Assembly: GCA_035490315.1 (NCBI GenBank)
Contig: DATHET010000350.1
Coordinates: forward strand, 1 to 38,396
Origin: JADJQU01 sp035490315
GTDB taxonomy: Bacteria > Planctomycetota > UBA1135 > GCA-002686595
Direction of reading: 5' to 3'
DNA length: 38,396 nt
Below are positions 17,335 to 25,531 of this stretch, in pieces. Positions within the stretch are counted from its first letter, which is position 1. Each line of letters starts with the position of its first letter. Both the position numbers and the translations under genes were made by a program. Under the pieces are notes generated by a model. The model ran no database searches. It was not told the origin of the DNA and worked only from the letters and a program-made list of their open reading frames with translations.

Positions 17335-20310
17335 ATGCCGAATTCTCAGACGACTTCCTTGCCCGTGTCCCCCGTGCGCACCCCTTCCGTGAACGCGTGG
17401 CGCATCGAGGTGTTCCAGAAAACCGGACGCGATGATCCGGAAGGGACGCGCGCGCTCCACGCACTGCGCGAGCTCGGGATCGTCGCGCGCAATTCGAACG
17501 CACGCGTGCGTGTCGGAAAAGGATTTCTGCTCTCGCCGGAATTGAATCAGGCGCAGGTCGAGCGCATCGCGCGCGAGCTGCTCGTCGATCCCGTGCTGGA
17601 AAGCCCGCGCATGCTCGCTCCGCGCGCGACGTCGAGTTTCGCGGTCGAAGGCGTGCACCGCGTGTCGGTGATGCGCCGCCCCGGCGTGATGGATCCGACG
17701 GCGATGACCATCGAGCGCACGCTGGCGCGCGCGGATTTTGCGCGGCTGCAAGGCTCGGAGCGCGTGCGCGCACTGACGTTCACGGTCTACGAGCTCGAAG
17801 GCGAGTTGTCGCACGAGCAATTGTTGCGCGCCGGCCGCGAGCTGTTCGCCAACGAGGTGATCGAGGAGCTGTTCGTCGATCGCGAGGATCTGCATTTCGA
17901 ATTGCCCCACGCGTCCAGTGAACGCAGCGACGGCACGCTCGCCTTGATGCGCGCCGACGACGCGGAGCTGACGCGCCTCTCTAAGGTTGGCGGACTTTCG
18001 CTTTCGCTCGAAGAAATGCGCGCGATCGCCGCGCACTACCGAGGCTTGCGCCGCGAGCCCTCGGTGTGCGAGCTGGAGACGCTGGCTCAGACCTGGTCGG
18101 AGCACTGCAAGCACAAGACCTTCACGGGCTCGATCGAGTTCACCTCGCCCGCCGGAACCGAGCGCATCGACAACCTGCTCAAGCAGACGATCAAGGCCGC
18201 GACCGTCGAGCTTGCCAAGCCATGGTGCGTCAGCGTGTTCGGCGACAACGCAGGCATCGTCGAGTTCGGCGAGGGCTTCGACGTGTGCGTCAAGGTCGAG
18301 ACCCACAACCATCCCAGCGCCATCGATCCCTACGGCGGCGCGGGCACGGGAATCGGCGGCGTGATCCGCGACATCCTCGGCGTGGGACTCGGCGCGCGGC
18401 CGATCGCCAACACCGACGCGTTCTTCGTCGGTCCGCTCGATCTGCCGGACAGCAAGCTCCCCAAGGGCTGCATGCACCCGCGGCGGATCCTGCGCGGCGT
18501 GGTCTCCGGCGTGCGCGACTACGGCAACCGCATGGGCATCCCCACGGTCAACGGCGGAGTCTGGGTGCACCCTGATTACGTCGGAAATCCGCTGGTTTTC
18601 GCGGGCACGATCGGCCTGATCCCTCACTCGATGGCCTTCAAGCAGGTCGAGCCCGGCGACAGGATCGTCGTGCTCGGCGGGCGCACGGGCCGCGACGGAA
18701 TCCATGGCGCGACGTTCAGCTCGATCGAGCTGCACGACGAATCGTCGGTGGTCTCCAGCGCCGCGGTGCAGATCGGCGATCCGATCACCGAGAAGCGCGT
18801 CCAGGACGCCCTGTTGCGCGCGCGCGACGAAGGCCTGTACCGCTCGGTCACCGATTGCGGCGCGGGCGGCCTGTCCTCCGCCGTCGGCGAGATGGGCGCG
18901 GATTGCGGCGCCCACGTGCACCTCGATCGCGTGCCGCTGAAGTACCCAGGACTGACGCCGGCGGAAGTCTGGATCAGCGAAGCGCAAGAAAGAATGGTGC
19001 TCGCCGTGGCTTCGGAGCACGTCGCTCGCGTGCTCGAGCTGTGCGCCGCGGAAGACGTCGACGCGACCGTGATCGGCGAATTCACCGCGACGAAGAAACT
19101 GGTGCTCGAGCATCGCGGCGCGCGCGTCTGCGAGCTCGACATGGAATTCCTGCACGAAGGCACGCCGCGCCCGCTGCGCAAGGCGGTCTTCCAACCGACT
19201 GCTCTGCCCGATCCCGGCTGTCCCGCCTGCGCGGACCACACGCGCATGGTGCTCGAGCTGCTCGCTTCGCCGAACATCGCGAGCAAGCAGTGGATCGTGC
19301 GCCAGTACGACCACGAAGTGCAGGGCCGCTCGGTGCTCAAGGCGATGGTCGGCGTGCGCGACGACGGCCCTGGCGACGCGGCCGTGCTGCAACCCTTGGA
19401 GACGTCGCGCCGCGGCCTCGCCATCGGCTGCGGAGCGAATCCCGACCAAGGCGTGCTCGATCCGTGGGCCATGGCTTCCGCTTCGATCGACGAAGCCCTG
19501 CGCAACGTCGTCGCGGTCGGCGGCGATCCGGAGCGCACCGCGATCCTCGACAATTTCTCCTGGGGCAATTGTCAGCGTCCGGAGAATCTCGGAGCACTCG
19601 TCGAAGCCTCGCGCGCCTGCTACGTGACCGCCAAGGCCTTCGGCACGCCGTTCATCTCGGGCAAGGACAGTCTGAACAACGAGTACCGCGTCGGCGACGA
19701 GACGATCGTCATTCCACCGACGCTGTTCGTCTCCGCCGTCGCGATCGTGCCCGACGTGTCGCGCGCGGTGAGCATGGACTTCAAGGAAGCGGGCAACGCC
19801 CTGTACCTGATCGGCATGACCCACGCGGAGCTCGGCGGCTCGCACTACTTGATGAAGTGCGCGCTGCGCGGCGGCCGTGTTCCCCGCCCCGATCTGGCCC
19901 TCGCGCCGCGGCGTCTCGCCGCTTTGCACAGCGCCCTGCGCCAGGGTCTGGCCCGCGCCTGCCACGACCTTTCCGAAGGCGGGCTCGCCGTCGCACTGGC
20001 CGAGATGGCTTTCGCGGGCGGACTGGGAGCGACCGTCGATCTCGCGCGCGTGATCACGGCCGAGCTTCCGCCGGGCTCTGATCCAACGGCCACGCGGCTC
20101 TACTCCGAATCCTGCACGCGATTCCTGGTCGAGGTGCGGCCCGAGAACACCGCTGCTTTCGAAAAACTGCTCGCCGACCACGACTGCGCGCGCATCGGGA
20201 CGATCAGCGAACAGCTGCGGCTCGCGGTGCGCGAGTCGGCCCATTCGCTGGTGATCGACGTCGACCTCGAGAGCCTGCGCCGCGCCCACCAGGGGAGCTT
20301 CCAAGGATGA
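17335..20310 (+). CDS. purL: Phosphoribosylformylglycinamidine synthase, PurS-PurL fusion
   Basis: Fourth step of purine synthesis: converts FGAR and glutamine-derived ammonia to FGAM, using ATP. The 991 residues are longer than small PurL (about 750). The first 100 or so (WRIEVFQKTGRDDPEGTRAL and on) look like a PurS-type domain duplicated before the core. The synthetase core has LETLAQTWSEHCKHKTFTGS, then VKVETHNHPSAIDPYGGAGT and GGVIRD, a second half with CGANPDQGVLDPW and GTPFISGKDSLNNEY, and the late ACHDLSEGGLAVALAEMAFA. It lacks the glutaminase domain, supplied by purQ. The ATG at 17335 has no ribosome binding site; GTG codons 10-13 residues later are possible. Its stop overlaps purQ by ATGA. 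Confidence 0.95.
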   Translation: MPNSQTTSLPVSPVRTPSVNAWRIEVFQKTGRDDPEGTRALHALRELGIVARNSNARVRVGKGFLLSPELNQAQVERIARELLVDPVLESPRMLAPRATSSFAVEGVHRVSVMRRPGVMDPTAMTIERTLARADFARLQGSERVRALTFTVYELEGELSHEQLLRAGRELFANEVIEELFVDREDLHFELPHASSERSDGTLALMRADDAELTRLSKVGGLSLSLEEMRAIAAHYRGLRREPSVCELETLAQTWSEHCKHKTFTGSIEFTSPAGTERIDNLLKQTIKAATVELAKPWCVSVFGDNAGIVEFGEGFDVCVKVETHNHPSAIDPYGGAGTGIGGVIRDILGVGLGARPIANTDAFFVGPLDLPDSKLPKGCMHPRRILRGVVSGVRDYGNRMGIPTVNGGVWVHPDYVGNPLVFAGTIGLIPHSMAFKQVEPGDRIVVLGGRTGRDGIHGATFSSIELHDESSVVSSAAVQIGDPITEKRVQDALLRARDEGLYRSVTDCGAGGLSSAVGEMGADCGAHVHLDRVPLKYPGLTPAEVWISEAQERMVLAVASEHVARVLELCAAEDVDATVIGEFTATKKLVLEHRGARVCELDMEFLHEGTPRPLRKAVFQPTALPDPGCPACADHTRMVLELLASPNIASKQWIVRQYDHEVQGRSVLKAMVGVRDDGPGDAAVLQPLETSRRGLAIGCGANPDQGVLDPWAMASASIDEALRNVVAVGGDPERTAILDNFSWGNCQRPENLGALVEASRACYVTAKAFGTPFISGKDSLNNEYRVGDETIVIPPTLFVSAVAIVPDVSRAVSMDFKEAGNALYLIGMTHAELGGSHYLMKCALRGGRVPRPDLALAPRRLAALHSALRQGLARACHDLSEGGLAVALAEMAFAGGLGATVDLARVITAELPPGSDPTATRLYSESCTRFLVEVRPENTAAFEKLLADHDCARIGTISEQLRLAVRESAHSLVIDVDLESLRRAHQGSFQG

Positions 20311-21131
20311 AGACCGCACCCCAGGCGATCGTGGTGCGCACCGCCGGCACCAATTGCGACCGCGAAACCTGCATCGCCCTCGAGCGCGCCGGCGCGAAAC
20401 CGGAGCTCCTGCACCTGCGCAAGCTGATCGCCGAGCCCGCGCGGCTCGAGAGCGCTTCGATCGTCGTGTTCCCCGGAGGCTTCAGCTACGGCGACGACGT
20501 CGCCGCGGGCCGCATCCAGGGCTTCGAAGTGCGCCAGCATCTGGCCGGCCACCTCGGCGAATTCGTCGCGAGCGGCGGCTTCGTGCTCGGCGTCTGCAAC
20601 GGATTCCAGGTGCTGGTCGACACCGGTCTGCTCGAAAACCTGCCCTCCGCCGCGGGCCGCGGCATGGCCCTCGCCCCCAACGTCAGCGGACACTTCGAAT
20701 GCCGCTGGGTGCACCTGAAGAACGAGGACTCGCGCTGCACCTGGCTGCCGGCCGGCCGCGTGTGGCCCGCGCCGATCGCCCACGGCGAAGGCAGGCTCGC
20801 GCTGCGCGACGGCGCGATGCTCGAGCAGCTCGCGAGCGAGCGGCGCATCGTGCTGCGCTACGTCAAGCCCGACGGCTCGCGCTCCGACGACCTCGAGACC
20901 TGCCCCAACGGATCGCAGGACCAGATCGCGGGCGTGTGCGACATGACCGGCCGCGTGCTCGGGCTCATGCCGCACCCCGAACGCAACGTTACACCCTGGC
21001 ACCATCCGCAGTGGACCCGACTCACGGGCATGCGCAGCGAAGGTGAAGGGCTCGACTTCTACCGCCGAATGGTCGTTGCCGCCTCGCAGTCGGCGGCCAC
21101 GCGTTCTGCGCGGGTTCCAACCATCTCTTGA
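20307..21131 (+). CDS. purQ: Phosphoribosylformylglycinamidine synthase, glutaminase subunit
   Basis: Class I glutamine amidotransferase that makes ammonia for PurL. The 274 residues include VVRTAGTNCDRETCIALERA at the start, FPGGFSYGDDVAAGRIQGFE, the nucleophile in LGVCNGFQVLV (Cys about 97) and the partner His/Glu in GLMPHPERN (about 223 and 225). The length resembles the longer PurQ type found with PurS-fused PurL. ATGA overlap with purL indicates coupled translation and equal amounts of the two proteins. The last 25 residues look variable. Confidence 0.96.
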   Translation: MKTAPQAIVVRTAGTNCDRETCIALERAGAKPELLHLRKLIAEPARLESASIVVFPGGFSYGDDVAAGRIQGFEVRQHLAGHLGEFVASGGFVLGVCNGFQVLVDTGLLENLPSAAGRGMALAPNVSGHFECRWVHLKNEDSRCTWLPAGRVWPAPIAHGEGRLALRDGAMLEQLASERRIVLRYVKPDGSRSDDLETCPNGSQDQIAGVCDMTGRVLGLMPHPERNVTPWHHPQWTRLTGMRSEGEGLDFYRRMVVAASQSAATRSARVPTIS

Positions 21132-21145
21132 AAAGGATCACAACT

Positions 21146-21544
21146 ATGCGCACTGCACTCTTCGCGACTCTGCTGGCTCTCCCGCTCTTCTCTGGCTGTG
21201 CTGCCGTCGCCGTCGGAGCGATCGGCGGCCTGGTGCTCAGCAAGGAAGTCAGCGACAACAACGTGTTCGAAACCCGCCTGAACATCGACGTCAGCAAGGT
21301 CTGGCCGATGGTCAAGAAGACACTTTCCGATGCGTCGCTGGAGACGATCGAGATCGACGAGAACGTCCGCTCGGCCAAGGCCAAGATCGACGGCTCGACC
21401 GTGACCGTGTGGGTCGAAGCCTACGACCTCGACAAGACCGTGATGCGCACGCGCGCGACCAAGTACGGGGGCACGATCAACGACCCGGGCCGCGCGACCG
21501 CGCTCCAGGAGCGGATCATCACGCGCCTCGAAGCCAGCAAGTAA
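21146..21544 (+). CDS. Small DUF3568-like lipoprotein
   Basis: A 132-residue predicted lipoprotein. The signal peptide (MRTALFATLLALPLFSGC) ends in a lipobox with Cys at 18, followed by a Gly/Ala-rich hydrophobic stretch and a small alpha/beta domain (FETRLNIDVSKVWPMVKKTL, then DENVRSAKAKIDGSTVTVWV). The pattern of a bound helix and then alternating strands resembles DUF3568 lipoproteins of unknown role; this is a recollection of the family pattern and not a search. AAGGA lies 8 bases before the ATG at 21146, so the TTG six codons upstream is unlikely. It follows purQ by 14 bases and may be transcribed with it. Confidence 0.75.
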   Translation: MRTALFATLLALPLFSGCAAVAVGAIGGLVLSKEVSDNNVFETRLNIDVSKVWPMVKKTLSDASLETIEIDENVRSAKAKIDGSTVTVWVEAYDLDKTVMRTRATKYGGTINDPGRATALQERIITRLEASK

Positions 21545-21550
21545 GCACCT

Positions 21551-22066
21551 CTATCGATCGTGATCGGTGGTTGCCGATGACGCGGCGGGCGCGCGGGAAT
21601 CCTGCGCGCCCGCCGCTTTGCGTTTGCGCTTCGCCGCGCAGGCGCGGCAATAGCCGATCAGCCGGTGGTCGTGCTTGACGATTTCGAAGCCCTTCTTGCG
21701 CGCCGCGTCCAGCTGCAGGCTCTCGATTCGCTCGTCGTGGAATTCCTCGATGCGCCCGCAGTCGAGACACACCATGTGGTCGTGGTGCGAATGGCCCAGG
21801 ACATGCTCGTACACCAGCTCGCCGCGGCCGACGTCGAGCGACTTCATGAACTCGCCCTCGAGCAGCAGGCCCAGCGTGCGGTAGACCGTCGCGCGCGAGA
21901 CGCGCGGGCCGGGCTCCTTGAGCAGCCAGGCATACATGACCTCGGCGCTGAAGTGCTCGTGCGTGGAGAACGCGCGGTCGAAGATGCGCGCGCGCTGCGA
22001 GGTCAGCTTCAGCGAGCGCGCTCGCAGATACTGCTCGAAGGCGCGCTTGATTTCGGCTTGCTTCAT
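21551..22066 (-). CDS. fur: Fur-family transcriptional regulator
   Basis: Metal- or peroxide-responsive repressor. The 171 residues have the winged-helix domain (LKLTSQRARIFDRAFSTHEH, and VSRATVYRTLGLLL as recognition helix at about 56-69), then HSHHDHMVCLDCG, giving a metal site and CxxC (100, 103), and a second CxxC, YCRACA (140, 143), for structural zinc. Whether it senses iron (Fur), peroxide (PerR) or zinc (Zur) cannot be decided. The last 20 or so residues (AAGAQDSRAPAASSATTD) are low complexity and are encoded by the opposing gene's terminator hairpin. The stop lies 6 bases from the convergent lipoprotein stop. No clear Fur box was seen in its own upstream region. Confidence 0.92.
   Translation of the reverse strand: MKQAEIKRAFEQYLRARSLKLTSQRARIFDRAFSTHEHFSAEVMYAWLLKEPGPRVSRATVYRTLGLLLEGEFMKSLDVGRGELVYEHVLGHSHHDHMVCLDCGRIEEFHDERIESLQLDAARKKGFEIVKHDHRLIGYCRACAAKRKRKAAGAQDSRAPAASSATTDHDR
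21582..21616 (+). terminator. Terminator of the purL-purQ-lipoprotein run, embedded in the fur 3' end
   Basis: Arms GCGGCGGGCGCG and CGCGCCCGCCGC are perfect complements around an 11-base loop, followed on the plus strand by TTTGCGTTT. It starts 37 bases after the lipoprotein stop but lies inside the convergent fur coding end. Confidence 0.7.
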
Positions 22067-22079
22067 GGAGCGGATCGTT

Positions 22080-22106
22080 GGAGCCCTGCGCTGACCGCAG
22101 GGCTCC
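22080..22106 (-). terminator. Hairpin between purD and fur
   Basis: Perfect 11-base arms GGAGCCCTGCG/CGCAGGGCTCC with a 5-base loop, 59 bases after the purD stop and 13 before the fur ATG. It may end purD transcription or act in the fur leader. No T-run follows. Confidence 0.6.
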
Positions 22107-22165
22107 GGCGTGCTTCGAGGATCACCATTGTGCGCGAGGGGCGCAAGTCGCGCCGCCCGGATCCT

Positions 22166-23458
22166 TCAGGAAGTCCCAGGACCGCGCGCCAGATGCCGCG
22201 TCCCGATGTCGCGCCGGCAGAAGCGCCCTTCCCATTGAAGCTTGTCGAAAGCCGCGTACGCGCGCTGGCGAGCCTCGCCCACGTCCTTGCCGAGCGAAGT
22301 CACGCACACCACGCGGCCGCCGTCGGTCACCACATCGCGGTTGCGCAGGCGCGTGCCGCCATGGAACACGACCACCTCGGGCTCCTTCCCGGCCTCCTCG
22401 AGACCGAGGATCGGATCGCCCTTGCGCACCGGTCCCGGATAACCCTCCGCCGCGCCGACCACGCCGACGCACACGCGCGAGTCCCACTCCGGCCCTTCGA
22501 GCTCGCCGAGCTTGCCCTTGGCCGTCGCGATCAAGTACGGCACCAGGTCCGAGCGCATGCGCCGCATCAAGGCCTGGGCTTCGGGATCGCCGAAGCGACA
22601 ATTGTATTCGAGCACGCGCGGTCCGCTCTCGGTCAGCATCAGGCCGACGAACAGCACGCCGCGGAAACTCAATTCCTCGAGGCGCATGCCGTGCAGCGTC
22701 GCGACCAGGACGTGCTGCTCGATCTGACGCATCACGCGCCGCGAGAGCACGGTCACCGGCGAGCACACGCCCATCCCGCCCGTGTTCGGCCCCGTGTCGC
22801 CGTCGCCGACCTGCTTGTGGTCCATGACGGGATCGAGGATGAGCAGCGCCTCGCCGTCGGTGATCGCCAGCACGGAGACTTCCTCGCCCTCGAGGAACTC
22901 CTCGATGACCACTTCATTGCCCGCCTCGCCGAGCGTGCGCTCCTCCATCAAGGCGTCGAGCAGCGTGCAGCCCTCGCGCGCGCTGTGCACGATGGTCACG
23001 CCCTTGCCGCCCGCTAGCCCAGAGGCCTTGATCACCTGCGGCCACTGCGTGCAGGCCTCGAGGTAGCTCTTCGCCGTGCCCGAGCGATCGAAGCGCCGGA
23101 ACTGCCCGGTCGGGATGCGGTGGCGGCCGAGGAATTCCTTGGCGAAAACCTTGGAGCCCTCCAGGCGCGCGCCGCTCGCATCGGGCCCGAAGACCAGGAT
23201 TCCCGCGGCGCGCAGCTTGTCCGCGAGGCCCATGCACAGGGGCTCCTCGGGGCCGATCACCGCGAGGTCCACCTTTTCGCTGCGAGCCAGCTCGAGCAGC
23301 CCGGCGACGTCGTTGGCCTTGATCGGCACGTTGCGCGCCACCGAGGTCGTGCCGGCGTTCCCCGGAGCGCAGAGCACCTCGGTGACCAGCGGCGAGGCCT
23401 TGATTTTCCAGCACAGCGCGTGCTCGCGACCGCCTGATCCGACGACCAGAACCTTCAT
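22166..23458 (-). CDS. purD: Phosphoribosylamine-glycine ligase (GAR synthetase)
   Basis: Second step of purine synthesis: joins glycine to phosphoribosylamine using ATP. The 430 residues match the monofunctional family. The N-terminal Rossmann-like part starts MKVLVVGSGGREHALCWKI and includes LAVIGPEEPLCMGLADKLRA. The ATP-grasp region has IKASGLAGGKGVTIV, then PVMDHKQVGDGDTGPNTGGM, and the metal-site segment LEYNCRFGDPEAQALM. GAGG lies 8 bases before the ATG. It is alone on the minus strand, separated by about 1.1 kb from purQ, so purine genes here are clustered but on both strands. Confidence 0.97.
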   Translation of the reverse strand: MKVLVVGSGGREHALCWKIKASPLVTEVLCAPGNAGTTSVARNVPIKANDVAGLLELARSEKVDLAVIGPEEPLCMGLADKLRAAGILVFGPDASGARLEGSKVFAKEFLGRHRIPTGQFRRFDRSGTAKSYLEACTQWPQVIKASGLAGGKGVTIVHSAREGCTLLDALMEERTLGEAGNEVVIEEFLEGEEVSVLAITDGEALLILDPVMDHKQVGDGDTGPNTGGMGVCSPVTVLSRRVMRQIEQHVLVATLHGMRLEELSFRGVLFVGLMLTESGPRVLEYNCRFGDPEAQALMRRMRSDLVPYLIATAKGKLGELEGPEWDSRVCVGVVGAAEGYPGPVRKGDPILGLEEAGKEPEVVVFHGGTRLRNRDVVTDGGRVVCVTSLGKDVGEARQRAYAAFDKLQWEGRFCRRDIGTRHLARGPGTS

Positions 23459-23605
23459 CCGTTGGACCTCATGCGCTGCTTTTCAAACTGCCTCGGGCGG
23501 GGCGAGCAGCACAGGGTACGCGATCCGCCACCGCGCGCGCCACAAGCGGGCTCCAGAAGTCGGGCTACGGGTTCGCGCGCTCGCGCGGTACGCTCTCCCT
23601 CTCCG

Positions 23606-23681
23606 CGGGGAGTACCTCAGTTGGTAGAGGCGAAGCTTTGGGTGCTTCGAGTCGTGGGTTCGAGTCCCATCTCCCCGACCA
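23606..23681 (+). tRNA. tRNA-Pro (anticodon UGG)
   Basis: A full cloverleaf of 76 bases: acceptor CGGGGAG/CTCCCCG with the C1-G72 pair typical of tRNA-Pro, D-stem CCTC/GAGG, anticodon stem GAAGC/GCTTC with loop TTTGGGT (TGG at 23639-23641), and T-arm GTGGG/CCCAT around TTCGAGT. Discriminator A and an encoded CCA end it. UGG can read all four Pro codons with suitable modification. Confidence 0.95.
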
Positions 23682-23684
23682 CAT

Positions 23685-23758
23685 GCGCCCGTAGCTCAGT
23701 TGGATAGAGCATCCGATTTCTAATCGGATGGTCGCAGGTTCGATCCCTGCCGGGCGCG
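23685..23758 (+). tRNA. tRNA-Arg (anticodon UCU)
   Basis: Acceptor GCGCCCG/CGGGCGC, D-stem GCTC/GAGC, anticodon stem TCCGA/TCGGA with loop TTTCTAA (TCT), T-stem GCAGG/CCTGC around TTCGATC. The discriminator is G and the next bases are CCC, so CCA is not encoded and must be added by the tRNA nucleotidyltransferase. It lies 3 bases after tRNA-Pro and is probably cotranscribed. It reads the rare AGA/AGG codons. Confidence 0.95.
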
Positions 23759-24053
23759 CCCCTCACGAGTCCTGCTGAGCGGTCGACTTGCGAACCAGAC
23801 GCTGAAAGGGCGGTGCCGTTCACAACAACCGGGTGCCGAATACCCCTGAACGCAGCCGACGAGCTGCATCATGAGCAAGCCTGCCAGGATCCCTCCTCGG
23901 GCGCACGACGCTCTTCATTCCATCCGGAATTCGGTGTCACGTCTCGCCGGCCTCGGGACAAGCTCCTCACGGAGGCGCCGCCCCAGGCTCACCGGCAGGA
24001 AGTCCTCCGACCTGAGAAGATCGCCTCTTGTCCAACGGCCTCCCCATCCTCCC
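23759..24053. other. Intergenic stretch between tRNA-Arg and the beta-helix gene
   Basis: About 295 bases. An open frame continues upstream from the beta-helix gene to 23871, but its translation is Arg/Pro/Ser-rich and unlike a domain. No repeat of the tRNA 3' end, integrase gene or clear promoter was seen. Confidence 0.5.
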
Positions 24054-25292
24054 ATGCTCCTTCGCCAATCCCTTCCGCTGCTTCTCGCAGCCTTCATCAG
24101 CGGCGGTCTCGCGCATGCCGGCGACGTCAGCATTGCCGAGCGGCCGCAGCTGCCCCACTTCGCGACGATTCAAGCGGGCGTGGACGCCGCGCTCGAAGGT
24201 GAGTCGCTGCTCGTCGTGCCTGGCACCTATGCGTCGTTCACGATCGATGCGAAGTCGGTGCAGGTGTTCGTCAGGGGGACGGGTGTCGCGACGATCACTG
24301 GCAAGGTCATCGTCAAGAACCTGGGTGCGGCGCAGTACTCGGTCCTCTCGCGGCTCAAAGTGACAGGCACGTTGCTGTCATCGGGTCCGCAGATTGCGCT
24401 CGAAATCCTGAACAGCACCGGTCATGTGCGCGTCCAGGACAGCTCGTTTCAGGGCGCCAGAGCAGGCGATCCCTATTCGTTCACTGGTGAGGGAGCGCGC
24501 GTCCAATCGTCCCTGAACGTCGTGTTCAGCGCCTGCACGATCGAGGGCGGGAATGCACTCTGGCAGCCTGGCGAGCCATTCGTCGATGGCGGCCCTGGAC
24601 TGCGCTCCTCGAGCTCGTCGATCGCGACGTACGATTGCACGATCCGGGGCGGCGATGGCAGCGTCGATGGTGCGCCCCGCGGAGGGAACGGCGGCAGGGG
24701 ATACGACGGCCTGAGCTACGGCATCCTTGCGGCCGGATGCACTTTTGTCGGCGGGAACGGCGGAGCCGGCGACTACATCGGATACAACCCGGGCGGCGTC
24801 GGCGGTGATGCACTGGTCATCGACGCCGGACAAGCGCACCTGCTCGACAACACGTATTTCGGCGGCGCGGGCGGATGGCCGAACTTTCCTCCGCCTGGAG
24901 GAACGATCGTCCCGCTCAACGGCTCGGTCGTCGACCAGCTGCCGGGCACGAAACGGCGGATCTCGTTGACCAGCGTCAACATGGACGACGACGTCGTGCC
25001 GATCACGATCGCCGGTCAGCCGGGCGACACCGTGTACCTCATGCTCGGACGTCGGCCGTCCTTCGTGTTCAAGAAGCTGCTGAACGGAACGTGGATGATT
25101 CCCACGCCGTTCCTTTCGAGCTCGCAACCGGTCGGGACGATCGGGCCCGGCGGCACCCTCGTCGTCAATCGCACGTTCGACATCCCGGACAGCACGGTCG
25201 CGGCCAGGCTGTGCTGGCTGCAAGCCATGTGCGTCGACACGAGCGGGCAGCCGACGCTGACCGGCCCGGCCCACGTGCTGTCCCTGGAATGA
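24054..25292 (+). CDS. Secreted parallel beta-helix repeat protein
   Basis: A 412-residue exported protein with a signal peptide (MLLRQSLPLLLAAFISGGLA, then HAG). The body shows pectate-lyase-like parallel beta-helix turns: a start ATIQAGVDAALEGESLLVVP, then short repeated coils with ALEILNSTGHVRVQDSSFQG, VVFSACTIEGGNAL and AGCTFVGGNGGAG. Gly/Asn-rich insertions (GAPRGGNGGRGYDG) project from it. The C-terminal 120 residues form a beta-rich module ending LCWLQAMCVDTSGQPTLTGP, a type of ending I associate with exported planctomycete proteins. No catalytic residues could be assigned, so enzyme or adhesin cannot be told. The ATG at 24054 is chosen for the signal peptide; no ribosome binding site is visible. 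Confidence 0.8.
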   Translation: MLLRQSLPLLLAAFISGGLAHAGDVSIAERPQLPHFATIQAGVDAALEGESLLVVPGTYASFTIDAKSVQVFVRGTGVATITGKVIVKNLGAAQYSVLSRLKVTGTLLSSGPQIALEILNSTGHVRVQDSSFQGARAGDPYSFTGEGARVQSSLNVVFSACTIEGGNALWQPGEPFVDGGPGLRSSSSSIATYDCTIRGGDGSVDGAPRGGNGGRGYDGLSYGILAAGCTFVGGNGGAGDYIGYNPGGVGGDALVIDAGQAHLLDNTYFGGAGGWPNFPPPGGTIVPLNGSVVDQLPGTKRRISLTSVNMDDDVVPITIAGQPGDTVYLMLGRRPSFVFKKLLNGTWMIPTPFLSSSQPVGTIGPGGTLVVNRTFDIPDSTVAARLCWLQAMCVDTSGQPTLTGPAHVLSLE

Positions 25293-25445
25293 AGTCCGCA
25301 ACATCCGATCGATAGCAGGGCCGCGCGAAGCATCTACGCCAACCTCCGCCCGCGGCTCTCCGACGGTGAGCGCGAGCGGATGCGGTGATCGCTCGAGGGC
25401 AGCGCAGACTTATCCAGCCGGCCATGAGCGCCTCGCGCGCCGAGC

Positions 25446-25531
25446 TCAGTTGCAGATCGTGAAGTGCAGTCCGTCCGTCAGCGTCGTGTTGTTCGGCGGA
25501 GCGAAGCCAGGGTCGCGACCGCGGAGCGAGC
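25446..25531 (-). pseudogene. Orphan C-terminal tail of an RCC1-gene paralog
   Basis: Directly after the stop of the RCC1-like gene, the minus strand reads GRDPGFAPPNNTTLTDGL and then HFTICN and a stop. This is a diverged copy of that gene's own last residues (GRDPGFPAPNNTTLSDGL, HFTMCF). The two stops are 86 bases apart. No start codon, ribosome site or preceding domain belongs to it. It is best read as the remnant of a neighbouring paralog whose front part was lost, or an old partial duplication. Confidence 0.75.

Noticed and set aside
17014..20319. 1,101-codon open frame opposite purL
   Set aside because: Same antisense composition effect; the plus strand encodes a complete, conserved PurL.
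21900..22165. Fur box upstream of fur
   Set aside because: No AT-rich inverted repeat resembling a Fur or PerR site was found.
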